Shown here one piece after another: positions 4,952-5,343 of a DNA stretch of 5,343 bases. This DNA comes from an uncultured Ilumatobacter sp. Its GTDB lineage: Bacteria; Actinomycetota; Acidimicrobiia; Acidimicrobiales; Ilumatobacteraceae. The notes under the pieces are model-generated. The model made no database searches and was not told where the DNA came from. It worked only from the letters and a program-made list of their open reading frames with translations. Both the position numbers and the translations under genes were made by a program. The stretch lies in assembly GCA_937891565.1 (NCBI GenBank), contig CALAHA010000071.1, forward strand, positions 1-5,343, given 5' to 3'. Every line of letters begins with the position of its first letter. The stretch's first letter is position 1.

Positions 4952-5343
4952 TCAGGCGCTCGAGCCAGAGCGGGCAATGGCGTCGACGATCATTTGTTTC
5001 GCCTCTGCGGCATTACCCCAGTGATCAATCCGCACCCACTTGTTCGGTTCGAGGTCTTTATAGTGCTCGAAGAAGTGCTGGACCTGTTCAAGCGTGATTT
5101 CGGGAAGATCGGTGTAGTCGGCGACATTTTGGTAGCGACGGCTGACATGGCTGCTCGGCACCGCCAAGATCTTCTCGTCTTGGCCTGCGTCGTCTTCCAT
5201 GACAAGAACGCCAACGGGGCGGCAGTTGATGACGCCTCCGGGGATGATCTCGCGGGTGTTGCACACGAGCACATCGATCGGGTCGCCGTCTTCGGACAAA
5301 GTGTGCGGGACGAAGCCGTAGTTGCCGGGATACCTCATTGGGG
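4952..5343 (-). CDS. ppa: Inorganic pyrophosphatase, family I (5' end beyond the window)
   Basis: Cytosolic Mg-dependent hydrolysis of pyrophosphate to phosphate, which pulls biosynthetic reactions forward. 129 complete codons plus part of another are present; the reading frame is open to the window edge. The codon before the first visible Met is Pro, and PMRYPGNYGF matches the internal part of the family near residues 50-56 of the E. coli enzyme. That Met is therefore not the start, and about 45-50 residues are missing. The signature EDGDPIDVLV carries the three metal Asps (Asp65, 67 and 70 in E. coli numbering). MEDDAGQDEK matches the Asp97/Asp102/Lys104 region, and HFFEHYKDLEPNKWV matches the Tyr141/Lys142 helix. 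Spacing and motifs look like the short hexameric bacterial enzyme. It is followed by the methyltransferase after 4 bases, probably in one transcript. Confidence 0.95.
   Translation of the reverse strand, partial: PMRYPGNYGFVPHTLSEDGDPIDVLVCNTREIIPGGVINCRPVGVLVMEDDAGQDEKILAVPSSHVSRRYQNVADYTDLPEITLEQVQHFFEHYKDLEPNKWVRIDHWGNAAEAKQMIVDAIARSGSSA

Noticed and set aside
5336..5338. ATG as the start of the pyrophosphatase
   Set aside because: The Met is internal to the conserved domain; the N-terminal part with other active-site residues is missing and must lie beyond the window.

Overview
The window is about 60% G+C with dense, mostly ATG-initiated genes and start/stop overlaps. The Gln(CTG)-Glu(CTC) tRNA pair, an actinobacterial-looking tRNA-Glu, a possible leaderless start and the protein flavour suggest a high-GC actinobacterium. 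An Acidimicrobiia-type lineage is my guess; no marker here fixes the genus.

Layout. (1) Positions 61-276 carry tRNA-Gln(CTG) and tRNA-Glu(CTC) on the + strand. The 3' end of tRNA-Glu runs into four copies of an 11-bp tandem repeat, followed by a strong hairpin (324-360) that probably ends the tRNA transcript. (2) Converging on that hairpin from the - strand is a very small gene (441-551) with a good ribosome binding site, encoding a 36-residue Lys/Arg-rich protein. (3) Positions 552-1312 hold no intact gene. Two remnants lie in opposite orientation and abut at about 926: a + strand piece of a PfaD-like enoyl reductase, and a - strand piece of a nucleotidyltransferase-like protein. (4) Positions 1313-4311 form a tightly coupled + strand operon: a divergent PanB-like (ketopantoate hydroxymethyltransferase family) enzyme, a GNAT acetyltransferase, and two short-chain dehydrogenases (SDRs), one with an NADP-type and one with an NAD-type signature. 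(5) Positions 4312-5343 are on the - strand: a METTL27-like SAM methyltransferase directly downstream of the inorganic pyrophosphatase gene, which runs off the window. The two strands meet tail to tail with stop codons sharing the palindrome TGATCA.

How the genes may work together. The four-gene operon looks like a small metabolic module. A PanB-fold enzyme that keeps the metal-binding and catalytic acids but lacks the usual Lys/Glu substrate pair and one loop is co-translated with an acyltransferase and two oxidoreductases. This could be an uncharacterised aldol/retro-aldol plus redox pathway on a 2-oxo acid; the chemistry is inference. The pyrophosphatase is housekeeping, and the methyltransferase probably shares its transcript.
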